Of a stretch of 64,000 nt of DNA, positions 10,818 to 20,523 are shown one piece after another. This stretch comes from Rhipidocladum racemiflorum (Eukaryota; Streptophyta; Magnoliopsida; Poales; Poaceae). The notes under the pieces are model-generated. The model saw only the letters and a program-made list of their open reading frames with translations, made no database searches and was not told the origin of the DNA. Location: contig CM070569.1 of the NCBI GenBank assembly GCA_036346355.1, forward strand, positions 60,350,561-60,414,560. The letters are read 5' to 3'. The position numbers and the translations under genes are program-made. The number at the start of each line of letters is the position of its first letter. The first letter of the stretch is position 1.

Positions 10818-13157
10818 TTGTTGGCATTATTTGGGCTAGGCCCATTAGTTCACAAATAATTCTCGAAAAATCCCAAATGCCCATTAGGGGAAGAGAGATG
10901 AAAAAAGAATAGTACCACATTGCTAGTGGAGGTTAGGGATGACAATTTTATCCATGAGTCCGGGTATCTATGGTTACCCGACCCGATAAGGGCGGGCATG
11001 GGTAGCACTTTAGACCCACGGGTTTTCGGGTTTGAGTACCCAATAAGGTCATAGGATTGGCATGGGTGCCAATTTGTACCCATGAGTACCCAATGGATAT
11101 CCTATGACATGTGAGCCCCACTTTTAGAGATACTAACTCAGTTTTGCCATACTTCCGCTAGCACTCAACAGCCCAGGCCCACTGCTTACTTGGTCATACG
11201 GTCACTCGGTCACTCGTCCCTCCTCACGGTCCTAAGACCTCATTCCCCATTGAGGCATTGCTTAATTAGGGATCCTAGCCGGCTAGCCACAATCCCCCAA
11301 ATTCCCTATCCACTTGCCTGATCGCCTCCTCCCTCACTTTCGGCCATCCCACGTCCCTCCCTCACCTCCCTCTGGCCCAATCGCTCTCCGCCACCGCCTC
11401 ACAAATTCCCGATCCACTCGCCGACTCACCTCCCTTTGCCCCTGTAGGTGCTCCGTTCAGCTCCTACCAGGACCAGGTGCTTGGCGGCCACAAAACGACT
11501 GATAAGCCACCATGTCAAGCATTCGGCTCCTAAGTCCCGTCGATCGCTGTAGCTCCCCTCGTGGCCCCCACTCCTGTCGTCGCCCCAAAGCATGCCCTCC
11601 GGTGGTCCGAGCTCGAAGGTAACGACGCATCCGGCCTGAGAAGTGAATTTTTTAAAAAAGATTTGGGGATAAGTAATGCTTTGTGCTTAGTGATGATGGA
11701 AGAGGTCGAAATCTTGTGTTCTAGCCAAATGAACTAATGGGGATAGTTGATGCTTTGTGTTTAGTGATGCTTTGTTCCTTTTGCCGAAATCTTGTACTCT
11801 AGCCGTATGAACTAACGGGGATAGTTGATGTTTTATGAATTATTAGTTATTGGATTCTGGGCGGATGAACTAATGGGCTAGTGCATGCTCCCTGAAATAA
11901 TGTATTACATGTTATGGATTTTTAATCTATCTTTGATGTGAAGCTAACTGCAACGAAAACACAAGATGAAGTGATTGCATGGTACTTAGAATCCTTAGGG
12001 AAAAACACATTTGATCTGGTTACTCAAAAGGAAAGCAATATGGACTCTAGAATTTGAGTAAACTTTGTTAATTAGGCCTACATGGCCTTCATGGCAATTG
12101 CATTCATGATTACAAAATTCAGCATGAGATGCAACCTTTATGTTAGTGTATAATCTGAACTACCCATGGGTATCAATTGAGTTTCGGGTACCCATCGGGT
12201 TCAGGTATGGGCACAGATCTATGCCCGTGAAGCTTATCGAATTTGGGTGGGCAACACTTAGTTCGGGTTCCGATCTGAGGCGGTGGTACCCGAAGGTACC
12301 CACCAATTGCCATCCATAGTGGAGGTGGATGGAAACCACTTATAAGGGGAGGTTCCCTTCACCATGCTAGAGGATGAGAAGAAGATGGAGAAGAAGAGTA
12401 CACACGCACGCGCTTGCTCGCCTTGCCAGGCCAGGCCAAGCGGTGCGCGTACACAACATGCGCGTGAATGGTGCAGCAAAATCGAGTCCGATGGCTTGCG
12501 TAGCTGTAGTCCTCTATTGCAGTTTTTGCGATGTGAGACTGTGGTCAACACAATTATGTGAACGCGATATTAACTGCGATAGTGATGGATTTTATGAAGA
12601 GTTAAGTGCGCGTACGAATCTGTAACTGACTCGTCTCGTGCTTCACATTTTTCTCTCTGTGTGTTATATACTCGAATAGAGATCAGATCTCTCTCGACTC
12701 TTTTACCTTCAACTCGTACTGCGTTGCCTCCTTCCCATCCCTTCACCGGTGAGCACTGGCTGTTAGGAGAGCAGATCTCTAAAATGTCCGTCCATGAGAT
12801 CCTACACTGGGAGAGGGGTAATTACATTTTTGGGAAGCATCTTCACGCGACTGCTCGCTGGTTTCTTCACTGACAATCGGCTTCGACTACATCACCCGCT
12901 GATCTTCATCGACATCTACGTTCGACCACACCTTTGGGTCAACTCAGTAACACACGCGAATCACATCTATTTTCTATGCATAGATCAAGAATGTTCGTTT
13001 AGCCTGTTCTGTTCATCTAATAATATGTATGAGATAGACATTACAATTAGCATATTGCTAGTGTCTAGTCTATTTATTTCTACATTCTGTCTTCAATCAT
13101 CATCATAGTTTATTTTCGAAATAAATTCATCATTAGTATGCCTAATATTCTAACATA
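10818..13157 (+). mobile_element. Copia LTR, right copy, split by a hAT element
   Basis: The LTR starts TGTTGG at 10818 and ends TTCTAACA near 13157. Without the hAT insertion and its target duplication it is about 950 bp. Bases 12576-13157 match the left LTR fragment at 733-1312, including the shared TATA-like GTTATATAC and ATGTCCGTCC. This is the fuller of the two LTRs. ORFs at 12258-13108 are artefacts of this sequence. Confidence 0.7.
10934..12318. mobile_element. Non-autonomous hAT element, 1385 bp, 8-bp TSD
   Basis: The left end is TAGGGATGACAA and the right end is TTGCCATCCATA, imperfect inverted repeats typical of hAT. The 8-bp target duplication GTGGAGGT is perfect (10926-10933 and 12319-12326). 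Subterminal regions are rich in GGGTACCCG-type motifs on both sides. The interior (11160-11640) is a C-rich stretch with no transposase and no host gene I recognise. At about 11655-11830 there is an imperfect duplication around GATAGTTGATG and TAGTGATG. Confidence 0.9.
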
Positions 13158-13689
13158 TAATAAGTACTTTTTTATTTAGAAAGCATTTCATCAAATGGAT
13201 GGACAACTAGTTGAGATTTGAGCGTGTAGAAATGGATGTAGAGGCATCGCACAAAGGATTATAACTGGTAAGCTTCAGGATTTCTAACTTTGATATTCCT
13301 CTTACAAATGAGCCCATAAGCTCATTATTAGAGGGGAAATTGCTCGTTAAATCCTTATAGAGAGTACAAGATATATAAGTAAGATACTAATACTACCCAC
13401 CATATTACCGGAAGGTTTCCGGGAGCCTCAGCCCCCCACGTCACCCCACCCTCTCTCTCCTCCGTTTCGCGAAAAGGTCCTCCGTTTCTTCGAAATTACG
13501 TATAGGTCCCTGGGCGATTTTCTGTGAGAGGAAAATAAATTTTCCCGGTTCGCGTTTAGGTCCCTCGTTCGGTATTTTACAGAGAGAGCCCCCATTAAAT
13601 GCGAATAGCGAACGAGCCCTTTTCTAATTATTCAAAATAGCGGATAGATCCAAAATTATAACAAATAGGTCCCTATACTTTACGTTCGG
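13158..13689. other. Intergenic, no gene seen
   Basis: Unique-looking sequence after the copia LTR. From about 13440 it has repeated phrases such as AGGTCCCT and TCCGTTTCG that grade into the minisatellite to the right. No ORF is convincing. Confidence 0.5.
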
Positions 13690-14150
13690 GTCCTTGCTCC
13701 GTTTTGCCCGGAAAAAATATTTTCGTGGTCCGTTTTTCCTCCGGAGCATGGGAAAAATGTTTTTGTTGCCCGTTTTCGCTAAAAAAAAAATTCATTTCTC
13801 CGTTTTGCTCGGAAAAAATGTTTCCGTTGTCCGTTTTTCCTCCGGAGCACGGCCTTTTCTCTTAAAATTTTTTTCTCTTTCTCCGTTTTGCTCGGAAAAA
13901 AATGTTTTCGTGATCCGGTTTTTCTCCGGAGCATGGGGAAAATGTTTTCGTTTGCCGTTTTCTCTAAAAAAAATATAAAATTCGTTCTCCGGCCATCATT
14001 TATCCTTTTTGTTGGAAAAAAATGTTTTCATTGTCTGTTTTTTCTCCAGAGCATGGGAAAAAAATATTTTGCGTCGTTTTTCCCAGAAAAAATTGTTCCA
14101 TAATCCGTTTTTCCTCCGAAAAAAAATACAAATTCGTTTCTCGGTCACGC
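13690..14150. repeat. Minisatellite with ~80-115-bp units
   Basis: At least four diverged units repeat a pattern CTCCGTTTTGCTCGGAAAAA, then ATGTTTTCGTGGTCCG, then TTTTTCCTCCGGAGCATGGG and a poly-A-like run. Unit starts are near 13698, 13798, 13879 and 13994, with a partial unit near 14105. CTCCGGAG is a perfect palindrome in most units. The array ends at a GC-rich palindromic GCGCGGCGTGCGCCGCGC (14150-14168). The ORFs over it are translations of the repeat. Confidence 0.75.
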
Positions 14151-14384
14151 GCGCGGCGTGCGCCGCGCGAGCCTTTCTAGTTCTCAACATGGCCGGAACG
14201 AATCTGTTTGGACCTAACGTGGGTGACAATGAGCCACTGGTCAGTGATTCTGAATTGCTGATTCAAACATAAAAAGGCTTAACCTCCCCATCCCATATGA
14301 ATCCTTTTCCCTGTAGACATCCCTAGCTTCACCGTGAAATTACAAACAGTGATTCTCTTCGTATTTCAGATCCGACGTAAAAAA

Positions 14385-14501
14385 ACAGTGTATCTATGCT
14401 TTCTTTACCAATACAAATTACATAAATATAATCACTATCTATTCTTTATATATACTTTAATATTTATACTACTTTTTTTAAAAAAATATAAAAGCACCTC
14501 T
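14385..14501 (-). mobile_element. MITE of the GAGGTGCTTC family, copy 1
   Basis: Reverse orientation relative to the copy at 18431. It ends AAAAGCACCTCT, and its interior TACTTTAATATTTATAC is the reverse complement of the family core (TACAAATATTAAAGCA-like). Low-complexity AT-rich interior, noncoding. It lies about 350 bp upstream of the PPR gene. Confidence 0.55.
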
Positions 14502-14851
14502 CGACACCAATTCGAAACAGCGCAAGCCAAATACAAGAATACTAACCCTCAAAATCCTCACGGCTCTTGTGCTTCTCTGTGCTTCCACCGTCGCAGGTAG
14601 CAGTAGCTGCCGCCGCTCTGACAAACACAGCCGCCGGCCATGCCTGGCGCAGTCGCCGGCCCCGCGTTTCCCAGCCACCATCGCGGACTCGCCGCACGGT
14701 GTAAACTTCAGGACTTGATGCCTAATGGGGGCAAAAGGGTAAATTTCGACCGGAGTCTGACAAATGGGGCCACGTACAGAGGAGAAACTAAAAGCTTTCC
14801 CTCACGGTATGTGGATCACTCCCAGTCCTAAGCCCTAAACCCGCCGCCGCC

Positions 14852-16018
14852 ATGTCCGCCGCCGTCCGCTTCTTCCTGCGCCGCCGCCTGTCCACGGCCG
14901 CGGCCGCCACCCCGGCCTCCATCCTGAACCCGTCCTCCCCGACAACCCCGCTCACCTCGCGGCAGAAGGCCCGTCTCGCCATCTCCCTCCTCAAGTCCAC
15001 CCCGCCGCCGCCCCCCGACCAGATCCTCTCCATCTGCCGCGCTGCCGCGCTCTCCCCGAACACCCACCTCGACCGCGTCGCCCTCTCCCTCGCGGCCTCG
15101 AAGCTCTCCTCCGCCCCGGACTCCCTCCGGGACCTCGCGTCCTCCCTCCTCATCCCCCGCCACGCGCCCCACGCCATCGCGCTCTTCGGCCAGGCCGGCC
15201 TCCTCGCCGATTCCATCTCCACGTTCGAGTCAGCCCCCTCCACCCGCTCCCTCAACGCCCTCATCTTCGCCTGCCTCGTCGCCGGGAACCACGCTGAGGC
15301 CGCCCGCATCTTCCAGACCTTCCCCGACGCCCATTCCGTCAAGCCCAACACCGAGACCTTCAACGCCATTATCAAATCCTTCGCCGAGTCCGGTACCACA
15401 AGGTCCTTCTACTCGGTGTTCGATGAAATGTGCAAGAAGGGTGTTAAGCCCAACGCCACCACATTTACTACAGCGATTGCTGGGTTTTACCAGGAGGAGC
15501 GGTTCGATGATGTAGGGAAGGTGATTGCACTCATGAAGAAGCACGGTTGCGGTGAGTCACTGCCAGTGTACAATGCAAGGGTGCAGGGGCTGTGCAAACT
15601 TGGCCGGAGTGGCGAAGCGAAGGCGTTGCTGAATGAGATGGTGAAGAAAGGGACGAAGCCAAGCTGGGTGACCTATAATCATTTGATCTATGGATTCTGT
15701 AAGGAGGGGGATTTGGAGGAAGTGAAGCGGCTATACAAGGAGATGGGGAAAAAGGGGCTTGTTGGGGATAGTAGCTTCTATTTTACGCTTATTTATTACC
15801 TTTGTAAGGGTGGTGATTTTGATAATGCCCATGGGGTGTACAACGAGACAGCAGCTAGGAATTGGGTGCCATGCTTCTCGACCATGAAGATGCTTGTGAA
15901 TGGGCTTGCTGGGAGCTCGAGGGTCGATGAGGCAAAAGGGATCATTGAGAAAATGAAGGAGAAGTTCCCCGATAAGGCTGAAGGGTGGAAGGAGGTAGAG
16001 GAGGCATTGCCACAATAG
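14852..16018 (+). CDS. P-class pentatricopeptide repeat protein, probably mitochondrial
   Basis: A 388-codon single-exon ORF from ATG in GCCGCCATGTCC to TAG. P-class PPR proteins bind organellar RNA. Residues 1-20 (SAAVRFFLRRRLSTAAAA) look like a mitochondrial presequence, with arginines and no acidic residues. Six P-type repeats are readable from about residue 163 to 370, for example VKPNTETFNAIIKSFAESG, TKPSWVTYNHLIYGFCKEG and CFSTMKMLVNGLAGSSRVDEA. No E, DYW or SMR domain follows. Length and architecture resemble the mitoribosome-associated rPPR1/PPR336 group of plants, which is an inference from memory. The first 600 bp are very GC-rich and the rest is not, the 5'-3' gradient typical of grass genes. 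The frame is intact. Upstream, 14150-14850 shows no clear TATA box. Confidence 0.9.
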   Translation: MSAAVRFFLRRRLSTAAAATPASILNPSSPTTPLTSRQKARLAISLLKSTPPPPPDQILSICRAAALSPNTHLDRVALSLAASKLSSAPDSLRDLASSLLIPRHAPHAIALFGQAGLLADSISTFESAPSTRSLNALIFACLVAGNHAEAARIFQTFPDAHSVKPNTETFNAIIKSFAESGTTRSFYSVFDEMCKKGVKPNATTFTTAIAGFYQEERFDDVGKVIALMKKHGCGESLPVYNARVQGLCKLGRSGEAKALLNEMVKKGTKPSWVTYNHLIYGFCKEGDLEEVKRLYKEMGKKGLVGDSSFYFTLIYYLCKGGDFDNAHGVYNETAARNWVPCFSTMKMLVNGLAGSSRVDEAKGIIEKMKEKFPDKAEGWKEVEEALPQ

Positions 16019-16395
16019 AGTAACAGATGGACGAAGTCACATGTATTATTTTCCTACTTCGTGCAAAGGAAAAAATGCATTTTGTTAGAACAATTACATT
16101 GCTTTAATTTGGAAGTTCTAAATGAAGAATTTGATGGTTGGATATTCTGTTTGGCTTCTTAAAATTTGCTGTTGGACTGTTTCACATGCCCTTTATTCCA
16201 TTTGCATGAAATGCTGCTAATGCATTATAAAATCTATAGTATATCTGGAAGAATTTGCAATTTAATTTTCAATGGCAAAGTGATGTGCTTCTGTAGGACC
16301 CTCATGTACATCTATGAGTTCTGTTCTGCCACATAGATGCTATTTGTTTTCTTTTATCTATACGGATAATAAGATTTGAACTGCATTATCTGTTC
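16019..16395 (+). other. 3' flank of the PPR gene
   Basis: AT-rich sequence without an ORF. It probably contains the 3' UTR, but no single clear polyadenylation signal can be assigned. Confidence 0.4.
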
Positions 16396-16862
16396 CTCTT
16401 GGTTTGAGAGTCCACAACGAACGGCAACTGAGAGCTCTATTTCTTTCTGCATTTCAGTGTCTAGGATATAACCTGTTACTGGTCAGTAATATGTTGATTG
16501 CTTCCATCATGTAGGTCATAAGAATATAAGATTTACAGAATAATTGTGTCTATTAGCAAGAACTTGTATCCAATTTAGTTTGCTGTACATTGGACTAGAG
16601 TGTATAGGATTTGGGGTTTTGAGCCCACAACGACCGGCGAACTGAGAGTTCCATTCTTTTCTGTGTTCCAGTGTCTAGCATAGAACTTGTCAGTTATACA
16701 TTGATTGCTTCTATCATGTAGCTCATAAGAATATGAGATATACAGAATAATTGTGCCTATTAGCCTATTTGTGGTCATAAGAATATAAGATTTACAGAAT
16801 AACTGTCTATTATCAAGAACCTTATATTCATTTTTGTTTGCTGTACATTAGAGTATAGGATC
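16396..16862. repeat. Diverged tandem duplication, ~210-bp unit
   Basis: Unit A (16396-16610) and unit B (16610-16765) share CCACAACGA-CGGC, AACTGAGAG, CAGTGTCTAG, TTGATTGCTTC and CATAAGAATATAAGATTTAC. A third partial unit (16766-16862) repeats GTCATAAGAATATAAGATTT and TTTGCTGTACATTAGAGTAT. All lie downstream of the PPR gene and have no coding capacity. Confidence 0.7.
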
Positions 16863-18077
16863 CAAGGGGGATTGGAGGGATTCGTTTATGCTGACTGCTG
16901 ATCAGGGTTTTTTTTTTTGCAAAAGTCTTATGCTGATATACTCTTTGTTGTTCCTGTAATATAAACCAGAGTTGTTCTTAATGAGAATTTGGTAGCTTTT
17001 AAGTATTACTTGTGTCGATTGTGGAAATATAGTTAGATCAGATAATATGGTAGAGTTTACAAGGTAGATGATGTTCTTCCTGAGGCACCAAATTATGCAT
17101 AAACAATAGGAAGCTACAGACGGATGATTTAGAATTTCCTTCACAGCTGGTAGTCTCAGAAAGTGCTCACAGAAATGTTGAGACTTTGCTTCAGCATTCG
17201 GCACTTGACTCTAGTGAAACTACTAGTAGTTCATTTGAGAATCCACGTGTTGTTACCAGTGGAGGTCCATGGGCAGATTGTTGGATCATTTATTTGATGA
17301 TGATGGTTGCCATTGTACATGTTGTATTATAAAGTGACCTATTGGTACAATTTGCAACTTTATCAAGGTATCTCTAAATATCATTTTTAAAATATTGCTT
17401 GTGCTAAATTAAACATTTCAATGCTGTAATCCGATACACACACACATACATACATACAAACTGATGATGGAATTTTAGTCCAGCAGAATTTTGGTACTAT
17501 TTCTACTCACAGAAGGTTAGCATGTAAAAGATGCAAGTAATGCATTCCAAACAGCACAGGAATATTCTCTTCTGATTTTCTTCTTTTTCTTGAGAATGAC
17601 TTTAATATTATCTTTAACGGACAACAAAAAAATTTTAGCCAGATTGACTAGATTAGGTTTGTTCAGGGATTTTGGAAGTGTTCAAAACGAACCTGGTTTT
17701 TTTATGCTTCGATCTTCAGAAGACGTCTTTACTCAATAATTTGGAAATAATGTGCTTCTTTAGGGATGTGGGCCAGGGGGAGCTTCCAATTAGAGACAAG
17801 TACAATAAGGCTATCTCAACTTTGTATATATCAGCTTCTTCCTACGTAGAAGAGTGAGAAAAGAGAAGAGAGCCGGTTCTCATACAGTAGCCAATAGGAA
17901 ACAAGGTATACTAGTTATGTACAAAAGAGAAGAAATAATTATTGCATAGAATTTAGAGACAACATTTAGAGATAGTTACTGTATAAGCTGGCTTTAGTAC
18001 TTACTCTAGATAACTTGGATGAAAGATGAAGTAAGTAGTAGGCAGACATGACTTTTCTAAGAAATTAGCCTAATCAT
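16863..18077. other. Intergenic, no gene seen
   Basis: AT-rich sequence. ORFs are short and unremarkable. A short CACACACATACATACATACA microsatellite lies near 17439. A region near 17040-17280 contains several short open stretches, but none that I recognise. Confidence 0.4.
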
Positions 18078-18200
18078 TAGCCATGTATCCAAACAGCCCT
18101 AGGCTAATTTTAGATGGGCTAATTATTAGTTGGCTAACAATTAGCTCTAGCTATTAGCCAGCTAACAATTAGTTTTAGCCCATCCAAACATGGCCTTATT
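18078..18200. mobile_element. Small MITE-like palindromic element
   Basis: The two halves are inverted: GGCTAATTTTAGATGGGCTA...GTTGGCTAACAATTAG, then CTATTAGCCAGCTAACAATT...TTAGCCCATCCAAACATGGCC. The termini resemble the CCAAACAGGGCC class common in grass MITEs. No clear target duplication can be assigned. Confidence 0.6.
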
Positions 18201-18242
18201 ATTGTACTCGCTCTTAGAAAGGGCTGCGCGCATGGAAACAGC

Positions 18243-18617
18243 AGCCGCACCATCCTAAGGCTGTCTGATTATATTAGGAGTTGATATCTTTAGGAGATAG
18301 AATAGTATCTCTATTAGTTGGAATGTTATATCTAGTAGTTGGAAGGTTTAGATTGTATTTGTTAGGGCCGGCTCTATACAAGGACGGCATAGTCATCTAT
18401 TCTCATTAAGCAAGAAGAAATAATTTAGAAGAGGTGCTTCTATGCTCTTCCTTTTTAAAGTTGCACAAATATTAAAGCATGAATGAAGGGTAGATAAGGA
18501 TTACTTACCCCTTTGTTTGCTTCAAAATTTGTACAACTTGTATTAAGAGGAAGAGCATAAAAGCACCTCTCACAATTTAGTCATGTATTCTCGTTAAGCA
18601 AGAAGAAATAATTTAGT
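18243..18617 (+). mobile_element. Copia-like LTR remnant, split by a MITE
   Basis: 18243-18427 has an LTR-like run (ATTAGGAGTTGATATCTTTA, TAGTTGGAATGTTATATC, GGGCCGGCTCTATACAAGGA). A roughly 40-bp segment ending AAGCAAGAAGAAATAATTTAG occurs at 18398-18427 and again near 18587-18617, on either side of the MITE. The repeat may be a local duplication that preceded the MITE insertion. No coding sequence is present. Confidence 0.4.
18431..18570 (+). mobile_element. MITE of the GAGGTGCTTC family, copy 2 (reference copy)
   Basis: This is the cleanest member, 140 bp. The left end is GAGGTGCTTCTATGCTCTTCC and the right end is GGAAGAGCATAAAAGCACCTC, inverted over about 21 bp with one mismatch. The core TTGCACAAATATTAAAGCAT and TTTGTACAACTTGTATTAAG are also inverted relatives. 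The family also occurs at 14385, 20234, 37137 and 42458. Confidence 0.8.
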
Positions 18618-19145
18618 GTCCCCCAAGTTGATCACCCTAGTTTCATGGTCTATCCTTTATCCTAGGACCCCTCCTCCCTGTACGGTATTTAATGTGTTGT
18701 GCCAGCCCTCCTCTACATGGTATTTAATGTGCTGGCAAAAAAGCTCGTCAGGACTCGAATTAAAATTGCTTCCATTACAATAGTTAATGTTTTTAAAATT
18801 AAAATGAGTCCATTTCAATCGAAACAATGTTAATGAGGCTCGGCTCGATGGTGGTTTATTAGCTTAAAATTGAAATAACCATTTAAATGATAAATAAATA
18901 ATTTTATATTAAATTATATCGATTTTAAAAGAAGCTAAACTCGATAGCCAATGCTATTTACCCCTATGAAGTAAGGTTCATAACAGCTAGCTTGTTTTTT
19001 TTCTCTCTTTTTATGTAGATACTAAATGTGATTTGTAAGTTTGGCAGCATCATTTGATTTTGTTGGAAGTGTAGAACCGTAACACAAGTGAGGGGTGGAT
19101 GTCGGCCGAGCTAAGGATTTCATATGACTAGGTACCGGTTACCTG
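18618..19145. other. Intergenic, no gene seen
   Basis: AT-rich noncoding sequence. A near-duplicate pair of phrases (CGGTATTTAATGTGTTG and TGGTATTTAATGTGCTGG) lies at 18683 and 18719. Confidence 0.4.
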
Positions 19146-19148
19146 TTA

Positions 19149-19432
19149 GGGCATCTGCAATGGTGTAGTCAACTACTAGTTATAAAAAGTGTACATATCA
19201 TCTATAGATAGCTAATAGACAATCTCTCCAATGAACTATCTATAGCATTGTCTACAAAATTAAATATGAGTCTATATGTAAAATGTGATAAATGCCTTGG
19301 AATCAGCTATAGCCTGACTATAAGTTAGTAGTCAGTCTACATATCTCTCTCTTCCTTTTCTCTCATCCACCTAAGCAAAATGCTGAGTTAGCACCCTTAT
19401 AGCTAGCTGAAGTGGCACTATTGATGATGCCC
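19149..19432. mobile_element. Tourist/PIF-like MITE, 284 bp, TTA duplication
   Basis: The left end is GGGCATCTGCAATGGTG; the right end, reverse complemented, is GGGCATCATCAATAGTG. The trinucleotide TTA flanks both ends (19146-19148, 19433-19435). The termini and TTA duplication are diagnostic of Tourist-like PIF/Harbinger MITEs. The interior has no coding capacity. Confidence 0.9.
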
Positions 19433-19685
19433 TTAAGGGTTTACCTTGGGCTTGCCGCACATTCACAGGTCCGTGACAATGGGCCCTCCATCATTTTTGT
19501 GGGTCGGAAACTGGGCCGGTCGAGGTGTCCTCCGATGTACCGGTCGAGTCCGGTGACAGCGAGGAGTGTTCTCGACAGAGCGTAGGTTCACGGAGATAGA
19601 GAAGAATTGAGACGTCAGAGATGATACGCTCCCGACAGGGAAGGCGGCCGGGGAGGTCAGTGCGCACAAGACTAGGACGCAGATT

Positions 19686-19954
19686 TCGTTCGTTTCAGCT
19701 CTTGGACAGCTTCTTTTTTTAAAAAAAAAAACGTATTATTTACCAAACAGGGTGATTCTGGACAGCTTCTCTGAGAATCAGAAGCTGATTTGTGTATAGA
19801 ATCAGAATCTGGTTGAAACCTGATTCTTTCCGATTCTCACCGGCTTAGTCCGAAATCTAGAAGTTGTAGCCGACTCGATCCAATTCTCCTATAATCAAAA
19901 ACAGTTTTTTCCATAATTCAGAATCCATAATTCAGGAGCTAAAACGAACTAACC
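19686..19954. mobile_element. MITE-like element flanked by a 14-bp direct repeat
   Basis: The left end TTCGTTCGTTTCAGCTC and the reverse complement of the right end (GTTCGTTTTAGCTC) are inverted relatives. The interior has many palindromic AGAATCAGAAGCTG/CAGATTCT-type phrases. The 14-bp sequence CTAGGACGCAGATT occurs on both sides (19672-19685, 19955-19968). That duplication is long for a usual DNA-transposon class. Confidence 0.65.
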
Positions 19955-20233
19955 CTAGGACGCAGATTACTGGGCTACTGGCCATGGTTGTACGTGCTCG
20001 TTGCTTCGCGCAGACGGGCACGGTGGCTTGCCACTGGAACAGCTCGCATCTACTCTGTTTCGGAGTCAACTATAGGAGATTGGAACATGTAAGCTCTTCG
20101 AATCATGGGACGTACGTGGCAATCGGAGCCGGATTTTCTACTCATGGGGAGATATGGCTATTGGTTACCCTTATCGTTTCTGGTAATACGTGGTTTGCAA
20201 AGTTGAGACGTGTTAAAGAAAGAAAAACTAAAA

Positions 20234-20373
20234 AGGTGTTTTCGTGTTTTTCTTTTTTTAAGTTATACATATATTAAAGTATGAACGAAAGGTAGACAGC
20301 GATTATTTACCCTTTCGATTGCTTTAGGATTTATACAACTAGTATTAGGAGGGAAAGTATTGATGCACTGCTC
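20234..20373 (+). mobile_element. MITE of the GAGGTGCTTC family, copy 3
   Basis: The ends are decayed (AGGTGTTTTCGTGTTTTTC and GATGCACTGCTC), but the core AAGTTATACATATATTAAAGT, ATGAACGAAAGGTAGACAG and ATTTATACAACTAGTATTAG aligns with copy 2. Confidence 0.65.
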
Positions 20374-20392
20374 AAAAAAATATACGTTAAAT

Positions 20393-20523
20393 AAAGATCT
20401 ACAGTAAAAAACCAAATTAATCCCACGGTACAAGTCCAAGGCTCAACACTGATCTCGGTTGTCTCCGTCACTATGTGCCATGCTCTAAGGGGACAGTTAA
20501 AGATCTACAGTAAAAAACCAAAT
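20393..20523. repeat. 25-bp direct repeat around ~80 bp
   Basis: AAAGATCTACAGTAAAAAAC followed by CAAAT occurs at 20393-20417 and 20499-20523. The origin is not clear. It could be a short target duplication or a local tandem event. Confidence 0.4.

Noticed and set aside
14788..15544. Long minus-strand ORFs (up to 203 codons) over the PPR gene
   Set aside because: They are antisense shadows of the GC-rich 5' part of the PPR gene; no motifs and no own codon bias.
17040..17290. Short coding-like stretch downstream of the PPR gene
   Set aside because: Contains stops in the best frame and no motif; kept as intergenic.
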